From positions 1 through 46,190 of the forward strand of contig JANQLB010000050.1 of NCBI GenBank assembly GCA_028280805.1: a DNA stretch of 46,190 nucleotides, read 5' to 3'. Origin of the DNA: Tissierellales bacterium (GTDB lineage: Bacteria; Bacillota; Clostridia; Tissierellales; VENL01). Numbering within the stretch: position 1 is the first letter of the stretch; the number at the start of each line of letters is the position of its first letter. Both the position numbers and the translations under genes were made by a program. The notes beneath the pieces are model-generated. The model was not told the DNA's origin. It was given only the letters and a program-made list of their open reading frames with translations, and searched no databases. This document shows, piece after piece, positions 35,036 through 43,863 of this stretch.

Positions 35036-35593
35036 GTGAGGGTAATTACAGGAAAAGTTAAAGGTCGTAAATTAAAAGCTCCAAAAGGATTAGACGTTCG
35101 ACCTACAACAGATAGAGTAAAGGAGTCTATATTTAATATATTAAGAACCGTTTCTGAGAAAAGCAAGGTACTGGATTTATTTGCTGGTTCAGGAAGTGTT
35201 GGCATAGAGTTTTTAAGTAGAGGAGCAGATGAATGTTATTTTATAGATAATGATAATATTAGTATTAAGATAATCCGAGAAAATTTAGAGCATACCGGCT
35301 TAACATCCCAGTCATACATATACAAAAATAGTTTTGAAAGTGCTATAAAGATACTTGGTAAAAGAAATATTACATTTGATTATATCTTCATGGACCCGCC
35401 TTATGAAAAAGATTTAGTTTTACCTGCTTTAGAATTGATATGTAAAGAAATGCTCATCAAAAAAAATGGACTTGTTATAATTGAACATGAAAGAGAGATT
35501 ACTTTACCGAAAAACTTTTTTAGTTTAGTAAAAACAGACTTTAGAGAATATGGAACAACTACAGTAACTTTTTACACAAATGAGGAGGAATAA
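35036..35593 (+). CDS. rsmD: 16S rRNA (guanine-N2-966) methyltransferase
   Basis: 185 residues from GTG 35036 (gggaggaaag upstream). The Rossmann methyltransferase motifs are [19 protein letters not shown] (SAM binding) and FMDPPYEKD (catalytic motif IV). The N-terminus [18 protein letters not shown] and [16 protein letters not shown] are typical of RsmD. It modifies G966 in small-subunit rRNA. It is 2 nt upstream of coaD, the conserved pairing in Bacillota. Confidence 0.95.
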   Translation: MRVITGKVKGRKLKAPKGLDVRPTTDRVKESIFNILRTVSEKSKVLDLFAGSGSVGIEFLSRGADECYFIDNDNISIKIIRENLEHTGLTSQSYIYKNSFESAIKILGKRNITFDYIFMDPPYEKDLVLPALELICKEMLIKKNGLVIIEHEREITLPKNFFSLVKTDFREYGTTTVTFYTNEEE

Positions 35594-35595
35594 TA

Positions 35596-36075
35596 ATGAT
35601 AGTAATATATCCGGGAAGCTTTGACCCAGTAACATATGGGCATTTAGACATAATTGAAAGATGCTCAAAAAAATTTGACCAAGTTATAGTGTCAATATTA
35701 AATAACCCTACGAAAAAAACTTTATTTTCAGTGGATGAGAGGATTAAATTGTTAAAGGAAGTTGTAAAAGATTTAAAAAATGTAGAAATAGATACCTTTT
35801 CAGGATTGCTGGTAAATTATGCAAAAACCAGGGGCATTTCTACAGTTATTAGAGGTCTAAGAGCAGTAACAGACTTTGAATATGAACTTCAAATGGCTTT
35901 AATGAACAGAGAGCTGGATAATGAACTGGAAACAATTTTCTTAATGTCAAGCAGCCAATACACTTTTTTAAGCTCAAGTATGGTCAAAGAGGTTGCCGGT
36001 TTTGATGGTGATATTTCTGGTTTAGTACCGGATTATGTAGAGAAAGCTATTAATTATAAGTTAAAGGGGGACTAA
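35596..36075 (+). CDS. coaD: Phosphopantetheine adenylyltransferase
   Basis: The fourth enzyme of coenzyme A synthesis, joining ATP and 4'-phosphopantetheine to dephospho-CoA. The 159-residue length is standard. The nucleotidyltransferase motif [14 protein letters not shown] includes H16. [22 protein letters not shown] and the [12 protein letters not shown] end motif are present. It is probably transcribed with rsmD and the following coiled-coil gene (4-nt gap). Confidence 0.96.
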   Translation: MIVIYPGSFDPVTYGHLDIIERCSKKFDQVIVSILNNPTKKTLFSVDERIKLLKEVVKDLKNVEIDTFSGLLVNYAKTRGISTVIRGLRAVTDFEYELQMALMNRELDNELETIFLMSSSQYTFLSSSMVKEVAGFDGDISGLVPDYVEKAINYKLKGD

Positions 36076-36079
36076 TATA

Positions 36080-36523
36080 TTGGATGTATTAAAATTAATT
36101 GATTTATTGGAGGAAGTTATTGAAGATGGTTCCACGATTCCTTTCTCTTCTAAGGTTTGTTTAGATAAACAAGAATTATTAGATCTTACAAATGAAATTA
36201 GAATTAAATTACCTGATGAAATTAAACAAGCAGAATGGATAAAGGAAGAAAGACAAAGGATTTTAGCAGAAGCACATAATGAAGCTGAAAACATAGCCAA
36301 TGAAGCAAAGTTACATATCGAGGAATTAATTGAAAGAGATGAAGTAACAAGGCAAGCTAAGGAAAGGGCTGAAGAAATCATTAATAGTGCTAAAAAAAAT
36401 GCTAAAGATATAAGACTTGGTGCAAGAGAATATGCAGATCAAATGTTAAAAGAAGTTCAAGAAAAGCTTCGGGACATGATAAATACTCTAGACTTAAATA
36501 GAGAAGAATTAAAAAGTATTTAG
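36080..36523 (+). CDS. Coiled-coil protein downstream of coaD
   Basis: 147 residues from TTG 36080, preceded by aaaggggg. After a short N-terminal domain (about 1-50) it forms a long charged helix (about 55-140, QAEWIKEERQRILAEAHNEA and on), like the stalk subunits of F- or V-type ATPases (AtpF/subunit H). That likeness is probably only coiled-coil composition, since no ATPase genes are near. Proteins of this kind often follow coaD in Clostridia, as I recall. Function is unknown. Confidence 0.6.
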   Translation: MDVLKLIDLLEEVIEDGSTIPFSSKVCLDKQELLDLTNEIRIKLPDEIKQAEWIKEERQRILAEAHNEAENIANEAKLHIEELIERDEVTRQAKERAEEIINSAKKNAKDIRLGAREYADQMLKEVQEKLRDMINTLDLNREELKSI

Positions 36524-36540
36524 GTTAATAAGTGAGAGGA

Positions 36541-36563
36541 TTAAGGTGTAAATTACACCTTAA
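36541..36563. terminator. Bidirectional terminator between the coiled-coil gene and ylbJ
   Basis: The arms ttaaggtgta / tacaccttaa with a 3-nt loop, followed by ttttg on the plus strand. The stem includes the ylbJ stop codon (36553-36555). Confidence 0.65.
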
Positions 36564-37827
36564 TTTTGTTTATTAGTCCATAAATTATTCCAATTATTAC
36601 TAAAGTTATAACTATTATAAAACCTAATTCTAATGAAAACCTAAATACTGATAACCAAGTGGGAGAAAATAAATATCTGGGATTTGAAATATTTGAAGCT
36701 TCAATAATCATATCTTTAAATATGAAATTATACAGAATATGAGTATATATATAACCAAATACTCCCTGCATGGCTTTAGCCATAATGTACAGCTTACCGT
36801 TTATATCAGTTTTACTCATCATTGTCATTGCCTGACTATGAATAGAAAAACCACTCCATCCAATTAAAAAACTCACCATAGAAATTTTTACTACTAAGGT
36901 TGAAGAAGCTACTAATGATATGTTTTTACAGCCATTAGTCATTTCCATTATACCGCTGAGTACAGCACTAGACATCTCTTTACTTATTTCCAAAGGAGTT
37001 TGACTTATGAGTGTCGATAAAAAGTCCATTAAATGTGTTACATGTAGAATTCTAATAATCACAGAATAAAGTATTATGAATCCTCCTACTATTAGCATTG
37101 TGTTCATACCTTCTTTTACTGCATCTCCCATCAATGTACCAATATTTCTTCCATCCTTTTGTCGTGCTTTAATTAACTCACCAAATGCATTTTGGAAGTA
37201 GTTCTTGCTATTAGTTTTTTTTACTGGTTTTTCTTTTCTTTTATAAAATCTAAAAACAAAGCCTACAGATATAACAGCTAAATAATGAGAAACAGCTATT
37301 AACTGACCAATTACTACATTGTTAAACATACCAATTGAAACGGCTCCAATCATAAACAGCGGTCCTGATGTACTGCAAAATGAAATCAGTCTTTGTGATT
37401 CAGTCTGAGATATTACTTTATCCATCCTTAAACGTGAAACTACTTTAGCTCCTACAGGATAGCCGGAAGTAACACTTATCGCAAAGGGAAAAGCACCTTC
37501 ACCCGGAACATTAAATAAAGGAGTCATAAGAGGTTGAAGTAAAGCCCCTATGAAGTTTACTACTCCTAACCCGACTAAAATCTCAGAACCTATGAAAAAA
37601 GGCAGTAAAGCGGGTAAGACAATATTAAACCATGTGAGAAGACCATCTTTTGCTGCATCAACAGCATCCTTTGGATATATAATAATTGCAATTACAGTAC
37701 TTATAGATAAAAATACTAACATTAAAGTTTTTATGTGTTTATTAAAATTCTTAGTTTTTGATTTAAAAAAGTAGAATAATAAAGCTACTAAAAAAAGGAT
37801 AAGTAAAGTAGAGGAGAAGTTAGTCAT
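36553..37827 (-). CDS. ylbJ: Sporulation integral membrane protein YlbJ
   Basis: 424 residues with about ten membrane segments and two nucleoside-recognition (Gate)-type halves. Typical YlbJ stretches include TWFNIVLPALLPFFIGSEIL, ISVTSGYPVGAKVVS and FCSTSGPLFMIGAVSIGMF. YlbJ is needed for the sporulation cortex or for heat-resistant spores in Bacillus; its substrate is not established. In Bacillus it follows coaD on the same strand. Here it is next to coaD but inverted. ATG at 37827 has aggaggt upstream. Confidence 0.88.
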   Translation of the reverse strand: MTNFSSTLLILFLVALLFYFFKSKTKNFNKHIKTLMLVFLSISTVIAIIIYPKDAVDAAKDGLLTWFNIVLPALLPFFIGSEILVGLGVVNFIGALLQPLMTPLFNVPGEGAFPFAISVTSGYPVGAKVVSRLRMDKVISQTESQRLISFCSTSGPLFMIGAVSIGMFNNVVIGQLIAVSHYLAVISVGFVFRFYKRKEKPVKKTNSKNYFQNAFGELIKARQKDGRNIGTLMGDAVKEGMNTMLIVGGFIILYSVIIRILHVTHLMDFLSTLISQTPLEISKEMSSAVLSGIMEMTNGCKNISLVASSTLVVKISMVSFLIGWSGFSIHSQAMTMMSKTDINGKLYIMAKAMQGVFGYIYTHILYNFIFKDMIIEASNISNPRYLFSPTWLSVFRFSLELGFIIVITLVIIGIIYGLINKIKV

Positions 37828-37905
37828 AGTATACCTCCTGATGTTTGTTATGATATATGTATATTTTAGTATTAATATTATTATGATTTAGATTATTGAT
37901 AAGAG

Positions 37906-37933
37906 TTGACAAAACAATCATATGTCATATAAT
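37906..37933 (+). promoter_or_regulatory. Promoter of the MscS-family gene
   Basis: TTGACA (37906-37911), a 16-nt spacer and TATAAT (37928-37933), both perfect hexamers. The predicted leader is about 80 nt. Confidence 0.65.
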
Positions 37934-38019
37934 TTAATTAAATTTAACTATTTAAACAATAAAACTTAAGAAAATTTTCATATGCTTAACGTAAAGATTA
38001 AAAATAGGGAGTGATTAGT

Positions 38020-39135
38020 TTGAAAGATATACAAGAGACCTTAAATAACATTTTTCAATATGTGGACAATGGGGATGATATAAGCAAAGTTTTAATTGCA
38101 TTAGGTATTTTTATTGGGTTTTTAGTAATAAGTAAAGTATTAACTAAGTATATTTTTAGGTTATTATCTAAGGTTGCTTCTAAAACAGAATCTATATTAG
38201 ATGATGAAGTATTAAATGCTTTTAAGAAGCCGTTAAAAACATTTTTTGTTATATTAGGAGCGTATCTCGCTATTTTATATATTTCACAAAACCCAAGATT
38301 AAATTTATTTATTACACAAGTATTTAGATCATCAATAATAGTATTGATTGCTAAAGGTCTATATGATCTAGAAGGCACGTATTCAGTTTTACATGACAAG
38401 ATGAAAACCAAATTTAATTTAAAGACTAATACAATATTAAAACCTTTTATAACTAAGATATTAAGATTTATTACTATTACTATTGCAGTGGCAATGATTG
38501 CTATTGAATTTGGATTCGATGTAAATGGTTTTTTAGCAGGACTTGGTCTTGGCGGATTAGCATTTGCCCTTGCAGCTCAGGAAACTCTAGCTGATGTATT
38601 TGGAGGAATTGTAATCATAACTGATAAACCTTTTGATATTGGAGACTGGGTAGTAACTGCTGATGTTGAAGGTACTGTTGAAGATATTAATTTTAGAAGT
38701 ACTAGAATTAGAACTTTTGCTCAAGCACTGGTTACAGTTCCAAATTCTAAGCTTGTAGATCAGCCTATTGTAAATAACTCAAGAAGGGGTATTAGACGAA
38801 TAACCTTTAAACTAGGAATTAGATACGATACTCCGGCAGCTAAAATAAGGACGTCAATAGATAAGATTTATGAAATGCTTAAGAATCATCCAAGAGTAGA
38901 TAAGAAAACGATATTTGTAAAACTGGATGAATTTAATGACAGCAGTATAGATATTTTTATTTATTTTTTTACAAATACTTCAGTCTGGGTGGAGTATTTG
39001 GACATAAAGCAAGATGTAAATTTTAGAATATTAGAGATATTGGAAGAAGAAGGAGTAGGTATAGCATTTCCAAGTAGAAGTCTCTATTTTAATAATAAAA
39101 TAGACTTAGAAAATATAAATTCAGAAGATAAATAA
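38020..39135 (+). CDS. MscS-family mechanosensitive channel
   Basis: 371 residues from TTG 38020 (agggag 8-9 nt upstream; the in-frame GTG at 38011 overlaps that site). Four or five membrane helices are followed by the MscS pore helix (GFLAGLGLGGLAFALAAQETLADVFGG, with its Gly/Ala packing) and the beta domain beginning KPFDIGDWV. C-terminal residues form the cytoplasmic cage. The length matches YnaI/YkuT-like members rather than the 286-residue E. coli MscS. It opens under membrane tension to release solutes. Confidence 0.93.
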   Translation: MKDIQETLNNIFQYVDNGDDISKVLIALGIFIGFLVISKVLTKYIFRLLSKVASKTESILDDEVLNAFKKPLKTFFVILGAYLAILYISQNPRLNLFITQVFRSSIIVLIAKGLYDLEGTYSVLHDKMKTKFNLKTNTILKPFITKILRFITITIAVAMIAIEFGFDVNGFLAGLGLGGLAFALAAQETLADVFGGIVIITDKPFDIGDWVVTADVEGTVEDINFRSTRIRTFAQALVTVPNSKLVDQPIVNNSRRGIRRITFKLGIRYDTPAAKIRTSIDKIYEMLKNHPRVDKKTIFVKLDEFNDSSIDIFIYFFTNTSVWVEYLDIKQDVNFRILEILEEEGVGIAFPSRSLYFNNKIDLENINSEDK

Positions 39136-39285
39136 AGGTCTAATATAAATGTTTTAGATAAAAACAATAATTAAATATATTAAAAAATAACTTATGGATT
39201 AGTATATAGTAAAATTATACTCCAAGTATATTCTATAAAATAAAGAAAAAAATAATTATACAATATATACTAGGAGGATATGAAT

Positions 39286-39489
39286 GTGAAAAAATTTGTT
39301 GATAATCCAAAAGCTTTAAATAATATTTTTATTTTAGATAATATTGGTGATAATATGCAAAATCATTATCTTCAATTATACTCTAATAAAGATGATAAGA
39401 AGGAAAAAAGTGAAGAAATAAAGGATGAATATACTGAAGATTATTTATCTCATGTTAATTTATTTACTGAACACCATACAAACTATTAG
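39286..39489 (+). CDS. Small acidic/hydrophilic protein of unknown function
   Basis: 67 residues if started at GTG 39286, which has aggagg 8 nt upstream; ATG 39280 is only 2 nt from that site. The product is charged, without hydrophobic segments, with a Lys/Glu/Asp-rich middle (KDDKKEKSEEIKDEY) and a C-terminus ending HHTNY. No family is recognised. It stands alone between the MscS gene and another small gene. Confidence 0.55.
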   Translation: MKKFVDNPKALNNIFILDNIGDNMQNHYLQLYSNKDDKKEKSEEIKDEYTEDYLSHVNLFTEHHTNY

Positions 39490-39568
39490 AATATTTTTTT
39501 AGTATCATCAGCATAATAATATTAGAAGATAAATTATGACAATTAATAAATATTAAAGGAGTGAAGAA

Positions 39569-39742
39569 ATGTCTGGAGATACTAATTTTCTAGAGATTAA
39601 AGAGAAATTTAAGAATGGGAATTTAGATGAAAAGATAAGGATATACACTACTACTCAGGGATTAACAGTTGATCAGTTTAAGGAATTATTAAGAATGTTT
39701 CCTATTCAGCATTTAGACAAATTAGAGAAAGCCATGGCTTAA
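39569..39742 (+). CDS. Small soluble protein, 57 residues, unknown function
   Basis: ATG 39569 follows aaaggagtg. The 57-residue product is predicted helical (LEIKEKFKNGNLDEKIRIY, then LTVDQFKELLRMFPIQHLDKLEKAM). The second half looks like a helix-turn-helix-sized helical hairpin, but there is no recognised family. A good ribosome site and a terminator 20 nt later support it as a real single gene. Confidence 0.65.
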   Translation: MSGDTNFLEIKEKFKNGNLDEKIRIYTTTQGLTVDQFKELLRMFPIQHLDKLEKAMA

Positions 39743-39760
39743 TTTGTTGAATTACTTAGA

Positions 39761-39790
39761 AAAACCCAGATTTATGGGTTTTTTATTTTT
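39761..39790 (+). terminator. Terminator after the 57-residue gene
   Basis: The arms aaaaccca / tgggtttt with a 6-nt loop, then ttattttt. Confidence 0.85.
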
Positions 39791-39857
39791 TAGTACTTTT
39801 CAACACATCAATTAAAGTGTACAATAATAGATGTGGCGGTTAAAGGAGTGGATAATT

Positions 39858-40478
39858 ATGGAAGAATTTGTTTTAGAATTTGCAAATACTATTGTATCGA
39901 AAAATGTATTTTTATCCTATGTATTTTTCTTTATTTCTCAATCATTACAGATATTATTTCCACCATATCCGGGAGATATGATATTAATTGTAGAGGGGTA
40001 TTTAACTGAGTTAGCAGATTTAAATATCTTAATTGTACTTATTAATGCAATATTAGCCACAACACTTTCCTCTATATTATTATTTTATATTGGAGAAAAA
40101 GGAGAACATAAGATTTTAGAATCTAAGATTATACATTATTTATTTGATACAAAAATAGTTGAAAAATTAAGAGGTTTATTTGCTAGACACGGTGCATTGG
40201 TTATTATTATAAGTAAGCTGATTCCAGGTATATTTTCTATTACCGTAATTTCTGCCGGGATTTTTAAAGTGAAAAAAGTAAGAGCATATTCAGCTATCTT
40301 TGCAATTACAGCAATTCATCACTCAATTTTAATAATTCTTGGAAAGCTTTTGGGTGAAAATTGGACTATTATATTCCGTAGACTGAATGTTTACAATAGA
40401 TATATAATTGTAGCAGGTATATTATTATTGATTGGCTATGTATTATTACTTGTAATCAAAAAGAAATTATTAAAATAA
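39858..40478 (+). CDS. DedA-family membrane protein
   Basis: 206 residues from ATG 39858 (aaaggag 9 nt upstream; an in-frame ATG at 39831 has no such site). DedA pattern: FPPYPGDMILIVEGYL early, FYIGEKGEHKI after the second helix, and the re-entrant SKLIPGIFSITVISAGIFKV. The usual R of R-x-x-PG is a lysine here. The family includes flippases of undecaprenyl phosphate and phosphatidylethanolamine. A DUF1461 membrane protein follows 13 nt later, so they are likely co-expressed. Confidence 0.85.
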   Translation: MEEFVLEFANTIVSKNVFLSYVFFFISQSLQILFPPYPGDMILIVEGYLTELADLNILIVLINAILATTLSSILLFYIGEKGEHKILESKIIHYLFDTKIVEKLRGLFARHGALVIIISKLIPGIFSITVISAGIFKVKKVRAYSAIFAITAIHHSILIILGKLLGENWTIIFRRLNVYNRYIIVAGILLLIGYVLLLVIKKKLLK

Positions 40479-40491
40479 AGGGGGACATATA

Positions 40492-41190
40492 ATGAAAACT
40501 AAAAGCATTATTTTGTTTAAAATAATTTTAATTATTTCATTACCTATTTTTTTATTATTTTCATCTCTTCATATAGCTATTAATGATTTGAATTTTTTTG
40601 AACATAAATATGAAGAATATAATGTTACTGAAGTAACAGGTATAAGTTTACAGGGACTTATGGAAGTTACAAAAGAACTTTTAGACTACTTAAAAGGAGA
40701 AAGAGATGATATTTTAATATATAAAGAAATAAACGGACAAACCAGGGAGGTGTTCCGTGAAAGAGAAGTGTTACATTTAAAGGATGTTGAACTGCTTTTT
40801 GAAAAATCTTATTTAGTAAGAAATATCTCTATAATACTTTCTCTAATAGCTGTTATATATCTTTACTTATATGATAAAAAAGCATTATATAAAGGATTAA
40901 TTTACTCAGCGCTTATATCAATATCAGGGATGATTTTACTTGCAGTTATTATTTCTACTAATTTTAATACATCATTTAATATATTTCATGAAATTTTATT
41001 TACTAATGATTTATGGTTATTGGACCCAAAAACAGAAGTTCTTATACAGATGTATCCTCTAAACTTTTTTAAGAGTATTGCTTTAAGGATCTTTATTTAC
41101 TTTATAACGGGGTTAATATTATCATTAAGTTTAGGAATATTTATGAGATGTAAAATTAACGGTTGCTCATTCAGAAGTAAAAAATTATAG
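40492..41190 (+). CDS. DUF1461 (TIGR01906-type) membrane protein
   Basis: 232 residues with four to five membrane segments (about 8-27, 112-127, 134-155 and 198-217). Family hallmarks are FREREVLHLKDVELLF, FHEILFTNDLWLLDP and LIQMYPLNFF. The function of this family is not known. It lies 13 nt after a DedA gene with gggggac upstream and is followed by a terminator. Confidence 0.8.
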   Translation: MKTKSIILFKIILIISLPIFLLFSSLHIAINDLNFFEHKYEEYNVTEVTGISLQGLMEVTKELLDYLKGERDDILIYKEINGQTREVFREREVLHLKDVELLFEKSYLVRNISIILSLIAVIYLYLYDKKALYKGLIYSALISISGMILLAVIISTNFNTSFNIFHEILFTNDLWLLDPKTEVLIQMYPLNFFKSIALRIFIYFITGLILSLSLGIFMRCKINGCSFRSKKL

Positions 41191-41209
41191 TATCTTTTAC
41201 TAAAATTTC

Positions 41210-41254
41210 AAATAGCTTTAATCCTCATATTGTGATAGGATTAAGGCTATTTTC
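41210..41254 (+). terminator. Terminator after the DUF1461 gene
   Basis: The arms aaatagctttaatcct / aggattaaggctattt (16 bp with one mismatch or wobble) enclose an 11-nt loop; a T-run follows. Confidence 0.8.
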
Positions 41255-41310
41255 ATTTATAGTATAAACTTCCTTAAAAATGGTGAAAATCTATTTAAAG
41301 GAGGGATATT

Positions 41311-42282
41311 ATGGGAAATAATATTAGCTTAAAATTATTTAAAAGTAAAGCTGGAGATATGATTACTAAAAAAAGACTTAATAATTACTATCTAAGGAAA
41401 TCAGCTAAAGGCAAAACATATTTAGCAATATTATTTGATGCTGTATTTGTAAAAATTATTGTATTGACTGGATTATTTATATTCTTCTTTATTAGAACAT
41501 TAGATTTGCTATTTAGCAGCATAATTACTATACAATTTTTAATTTTATATCTAATAATCTCTTATAAAATTAACAAAGTACGTTTAAAAAGTAATATTGA
41601 TAAAGTTAATGAAGAAGTAGTTAAGAAAAAAGTATATAAGGACCTTATAAATAAAACACCTATTGAATTTGTTGAAACTATTAAGTGTAATTTAGAAAAA
41701 CTTGATTTTGCTAAACTTGATATAGTAAGTCAAAGAGATTTAGATTTAGTAGGTGAGTTAAGAGGTAAAAAAACAGGAATAAGGTGTTTCCAGTTTTCAA
41801 AAGATTACAATGTAGGAACAAACATAATTAGAGAATTCTTTTTAACATTAAGACAGCATGAGCTTGAACAAGGAGTAATAATTACTACTTCATCTTTTTC
41901 TGAAGATGTTAAAGATTTTTTACCTAAACTTAAAGATCACATAGATATTCATGTTATAGATTTAAATCGCATTATTAAGATTATGAAGAAGGCAGAGACA
42001 TATCCTTCAAACAAAGAGATAGACAAAATAATTCTAAATCAAATTGCAGAAAAGAGAAAGAAACTTATAGAATATGGAAATACAGTTGTATCAAAGAAAA
42101 AATTTGCAAAATATTTAATAATCGCTACGTTAATTTTATTTTTTGGCAGGATTACACCTTATAAGTTGTATTATCAAATTATTGCAGTAATTTTATATAT
42201 TTTAGGACTAATTTCTGCTGGTAATTATGTTTTAAATCTGTTAAAATCGAATACGAAAGATAAAACTGAAGAAATCTTTTGA
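41311..42282 (+). CDS. Membrane protein with a degenerate Mrr-type endonuclease-like domain
   Basis: 323 residues. Two membrane helices (about 43-62 and 66-86) precede a soluble domain (about 117-228), and two more follow (about 266-281 and 285-311). The soluble domain follows the Mrr restriction-endonuclease pattern (DLDLVGELRGKKTGIRCF, then EQGVIITTSSFSEDVKDFL and HVIDLNRI). The QxK catalytic pair, expected in the strand IRCFQF, is replaced by R158 and F160, so cleavage is unlikely. The start has aaaggaggg upstream. The role is unknown; it may bind nucleic acid at the membrane. Confidence 0.6.
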   Translation: MGNNISLKLFKSKAGDMITKKRLNNYYLRKSAKGKTYLAILFDAVFVKIIVLTGLFIFFFIRTLDLLFSSIITIQFLILYLIISYKINKVRLKSNIDKVNEEVVKKKVYKDLINKTPIEFVETIKCNLEKLDFAKLDIVSQRDLDLVGELRGKKTGIRCFQFSKDYNVGTNIIREFFLTLRQHELEQGVIITTSSFSEDVKDFLPKLKDHIDIHVIDLNRIIKIMKKAETYPSNKEIDKIILNQIAEKRKKLIEYGNTVVSKKKFAKYLIIATLILFFGRITPYKLYYQIIAVILYILGLISAGNYVLNLLKSNTKDKTEEIF

Positions 42283-42321
42283 GTATTAGTTTTAAAATAT
42301 TTTTATTTAGGCTCATAAGTG

Positions 42322-42414
42322 ACAGAGTAGGTAAAATGCGTTAAGTGTTAAGAGATGGGAAGTTGCTCTTAAACGAAGGGTTTTAAACCTGCGATATTTT
42401 ACTGCATCCGCTGT
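42322..42414 (+). promoter_or_regulatory. THF (tetrahydrofolate) riboswitch
   Basis: All conserved blocks of the folate-class riboswitch appear in order: gagtagg (about 42325), tgcgttaagtg (42338-42348), gatgggaagttg (42354-42365), acgaa (42373-42377), tgcga and actgcatccgct (about 42401-42412). P1 is acag (42322-42325) with ctgt (42411-42414). A hairpin at 42420-42440 and a segment (42454-42461) that can pair with 42318-42325 in place of P1 lie between the aptamer and the ribosome site ggggagg, which points to translational control. It precedes a folate-type ECF S component, the expected target. Confidence 0.93.
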
Positions 42415-42483
42415 TGCATTAAAGAGAAGCCTTCTCTTTAGTGTCATGGAATACTGTCATTAAAAAAAGGGGAGGTATTTTTT

Positions 42484-43338
42484 ATGTTAAGTACAACAAC
42501 AAATAAGAGAATTTTAAACACACAGACATTAGTTACATCTAGTTTACTCACAACTATGAGCATTATTTTAACAAGACTTTTAGGAATTATGATTCCTCTT
42601 GCAGGACTTCCGGCATTGAGATTAGACTTAGGTCACATACCTATAGCTATTACAGGAGTACTTTTTGGCCCTATAGCAGGAGGTCTGACAGGTATTATAG
42701 CTGATTTATTGGGCTTTATGGTTAATTCTTACGGAGGTGCTTATTTTCCGGGCTTTACTATAAGTTCTATGTTATGGGGAGTTATTCCGGGCTTGTTTTA
42801 TTTAATTATTAAGAAAAGAAAGATAAATATTAATTATAATATTATCAGTACCATAATAATTATTTTATTAGCTGTTGGTGTTGTAGGCTTACTTATTACT
42901 AGTGGAATAATAACTATTCAAGAGGATAATTTTAATATTCAAGAAGGTACAGATAATAATTTTAGCTTTAAATATGCAGATAAAAATTTAATAATATCAG
43001 GTGTTCAGAATTTAATACTAATAATTGTATCGGCAGTAGTTTTTGTGGTATTTCCCATAGTAATCAATGTTATACCTAAAATGGTAACTAAAAGGTATGG
43101 AAATCTTAAAAAAGATAATATTTTTTCTATAGACAAAATTGTTTTTTGTGTTGCTGTACCTTATATTATTATTAATCTTGGTTTAAATACTCTTTGGCTA
43201 TCAATAATATATCAAAAGGGATTTATGATATTTCTTCCGGGTAGAATTTTAGCAGGTATATTTATGATTCCAATATTTTCTGTAACTATGTATCTTATAC
43301 TGATAAAGCTTAATAAATATATTAATAAAAGCTACTAG
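42484..43338 (+). CDS. folT: Folate-family ECF transporter S component
   Basis: 284 residues, integral membrane, about six helices. The N-terminal half shows the S-component pattern TTMSIILTRLLGIMIP, LDLGHIPIAITGVLFGPIAGGLTGIIADLLGFMVNSYG and YFPGFTISSMLWG. It captures folate and docks onto the shared energy-coupling module (EcfAAT), which is not in the window. An extra-long region (about 115-205) separates the two halves compared with typical S components of about 180 residues. The upstream THF riboswitch supports the substrate. The ATG has ggggagg 8 nt upstream. Confidence 0.85.
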   Translation: MLSTTTNKRILNTQTLVTSSLLTTMSIILTRLLGIMIPLAGLPALRLDLGHIPIAITGVLFGPIAGGLTGIIADLLGFMVNSYGGAYFPGFTISSMLWGVIPGLFYLIIKKRKININYNIISTIIIILLAVGVVGLLITSGIITIQEDNFNIQEGTDNNFSFKYADKNLIISGVQNLILIIVSAVVFVVFPIVINVIPKMVTKRYGNLKKDNIFSIDKIVFCVAVPYIIINLGLNTLWLSIIYQKGFMIFLPGRILAGIFMIPIFSVTMYLILIKLNKYINKSY

Positions 43339-43355
43339 CAATGCTAGTAGCTTTT
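43327..43355 (+). terminator. Hairpin at the end of folT, probable terminator
   Basis: The perfect arms aaaagctactagc / gctagtagctttt have a 3-nt loop and overlap the folT stop codon. Only four T follow before ggttc, so termination may be partial and the next gene could be read through. Confidence 0.6.
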
Positions 43356-43424
43356 GGTTCTGTAATTTGAAAGCCGCATGAAAATACTGTGTAGGTAAAG
43401 ATCTTTTAAAAGGGAGGTGAAAAT

Positions 43425-43724
43425 ATGGCAATAGTTGAAGTAACTATAGTTCCATTGGGAACTGGAGATACAAGTGTAAGTAAGTATGTAGCAAAATGTC
43501 ATAAGGTGCTTGAAGAACAAAAGGAAATTAATTATATGCTTACACCTATGGGTACTATAATAGAAGGAGATTTAGATAAAATATTACAGGTTATTAGACA
43601 AATGCATGAAATACCTTTTGGACAAGGAGCTAAAAGAGTTTCTACTATGATTAAAATAGATGATAGACGAGATAAAGATTCAAGTATGGAAGGAAAAATA
43701 CTTTCAGTACAAAATAAATTATAG
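43425..43724 (+). CDS. MTH1187-family thiamine-binding protein (DUF77)
   Basis: 99 residues with a ferredoxin-like fold pattern: MAIVEVTIVPLGTGDTSVSKYVA, YMLTPMGTIIEGDLDKIL and KRVSTMIKIDDRRD. The family binds thiamine or related compounds and often sits beside thiamine transport genes. The ATG follows gggaggtg. It lies downstream of folT, so both may be vitamin-related, although no thiamine riboswitch was seen. Confidence 0.85.
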   Translation: MAIVEVTIVPLGTGDTSVSKYVAKCHKVLEEQKEINYMLTPMGTIIEGDLDKILQVIRQMHEIPFGQGAKRVSTMIKIDDRRDKDSSMEGKILSVQNKL

Positions 43725-43863
43725 TATTCAAGGTAATAACGACGATTGATTTTTAAAATTAAAAGTATTATAATCTTAATATGTGATAAATTTAGCAGTA
43801 TTAAAGAATAATTAATTTCGTTGTATTATTTCAACTTAAAGGTTAGTATGAGGAGGAGTTATA

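Noticed and set aside
36080..36523. ATP synthase b/V-ATPase H subunit
   Set aside because: Likeness is only coiled-coil composition; no ATPase genes are nearby and there is no membrane anchor.
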